This document shows, piece after piece, positions 5,593 to 5,868 of a DNA stretch of 5,868 nucleotides. The first letter of the stretch is position 1. Each line of letters begins with the position of its first letter. The notes beneath the pieces are model-generated. The model did not search any database and was not told where the DNA came from. It saw nothing but the letters and a program-made list of their open reading frames with translations. Source of the stretch: Fidelibacterota bacterium. GTDB taxonomy: Bacteria; Pseudomonadota; Alphaproteobacteria; Rhodospirillales; Rhodospirillaceae. The DNA lies in contig CANJEU010000149.1 in NCBI GenBank assembly GCA_947473445.1, positions 1-5,868 of the forward strand, written 5' to 3'. A program made the position numbers and the translations under genes.

Positions 5593-5868
5593 AGATTCAG
5601 AGCAAGAGTTCTGTGCGTTCTCTTCGCCCTCACCGTGACGGCAAGCGAGGTAAACGCGGCGAGCCTTTCGGAAGCGCAAAAAACAAAAGTCGATGAGATC
5701 GCCGTGGCCTGGATCGCGTCAGGAAAAACGCCGGGCATGGTGGTGGGCATCGCGTCGGACGGAAAGATGCTGTACGCGAAGGGCTACGGCAGCGCCGACC
5801 TTGAGCAGAACGTGCCCATGGCGGCCGACAGCATTCTTCTGATCGGCTCGATCACCAAGCAGTTCACG
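5590..5868 (+). CDS. Exported serine hydrolase, beta-lactamase/PBP-like family, N-terminal part
   Basis: The frame is open from TTG 5590 to the window edge, giving 93 residues, roughly the first quarter or less of a usual family member. Residues 1 to about 24 are a signal peptide (MRFRARVLCVLFALTVTASEVNA), so the enzyme is probably periplasmic. The mature part begins with a helix (SEAQKTKVDEIAVAWI), then TPGMVVGIASDGKMLYAKGYG (47-67), SADLEQNVPM and IGSITKQFT (85-93). SITK (87-90) is the SxxK motif: S87 is the expected acylated nucleophile and K90 the general base. This pattern is shared by class C beta-lactamases, D-aminopeptidases, alkaline D-peptidases and esterases (Pfam Beta-lactamase superfamily). 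The YxN and HxG/KTG motifs that would narrow the role lie outside the window, so calling it a resistance enzyme is not justified. It may share a transcript with the upstream permease. Confidence 0.9.
   Translation, partial: MRFRARVLCVLFALTVTASEVNAASLSEAQKTKVDEIAVAWIASGKTPGMVVGIASDGKMLYAKGYGSADLEQNVPMAADSILLIGSITKQFT

Noticed and set aside
5590..5868. Antibiotic-resistance beta-lactamase
   Set aside because: Only the signal peptide and the SxxK region are visible. This motif is shared by peptidases and esterases, so a resistance role cannot be claimed.

Overview
The window looks like a chromosomal piece of a GC-rich, flagellated alphaproteobacterium. The phylum call rests on the style of the FliO and FliP proteins, on strong GC bias at third codon positions, and on long open frames on the antisense strand. 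No rRNA or single-copy marker lets me name a genus; a Caulobacterales/Rhizomicrobium-like organism is only a guess. All supported genes lie on the + strand. I see no tRNA, rRNA, CRISPR array, transposase or phage gene.

Layout: (1) Positions 1-1039 hold the end of a flagellar export operon: the 3' part of fliO, then fliP, joined by a 4-base ATGA overlap. The usual partners fliQ, fliR and flhB do not follow. (2) Positions 1040-1423 are a 384-base intergenic region with a dense repeat block: six copies of a GCGACA core in two clusters, each preceded by CCGAAAAT, around a perfect 16-base palindrome. A second inverted repeat lies further downstream. (3) Positions 1424-3187 encode a 587-residue, probably exported TPR protein with CxxC and several paired-histidine motifs; I recognise the family but know no assigned function. 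(4) Positions 3221-4131 are a compact ArsR-type regulator plus SRPBCC/AHSA1-domain protein operon. Its promoter and a perfect palindromic operator overlap the start codon, which suggests a leaderless, self-repressed transcript. (5) Positions 4266-5561 encode an APC-family amino acid permease. (6) From 5590 to the window edge is the N-terminal part of an exported serine hydrolase of the beta-lactamase/penicillin-binding type, cut just after its SxxK motif and starting with TTG.

How the genes may work together: fliO-fliP belong to the flagellar type III export gate. ArsR and SRPBCC form a classic regulator/small-molecule-binding pair. The permease and the serine hydrolase are 28 bases apart and may be co-transcribed, which would fit hydrolysis of a peptide or amide outside the cytoplasm followed by uptake of the product; this is inference. 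The TPR protein has no obvious functional partner.

Most of the window is ordinary chromosome. The two parts most worth following up are the repeat/palindrome block at 1083-1200 and the His/Cys-rich TPR protein. I found no clear evidence of a new multi-gene system.
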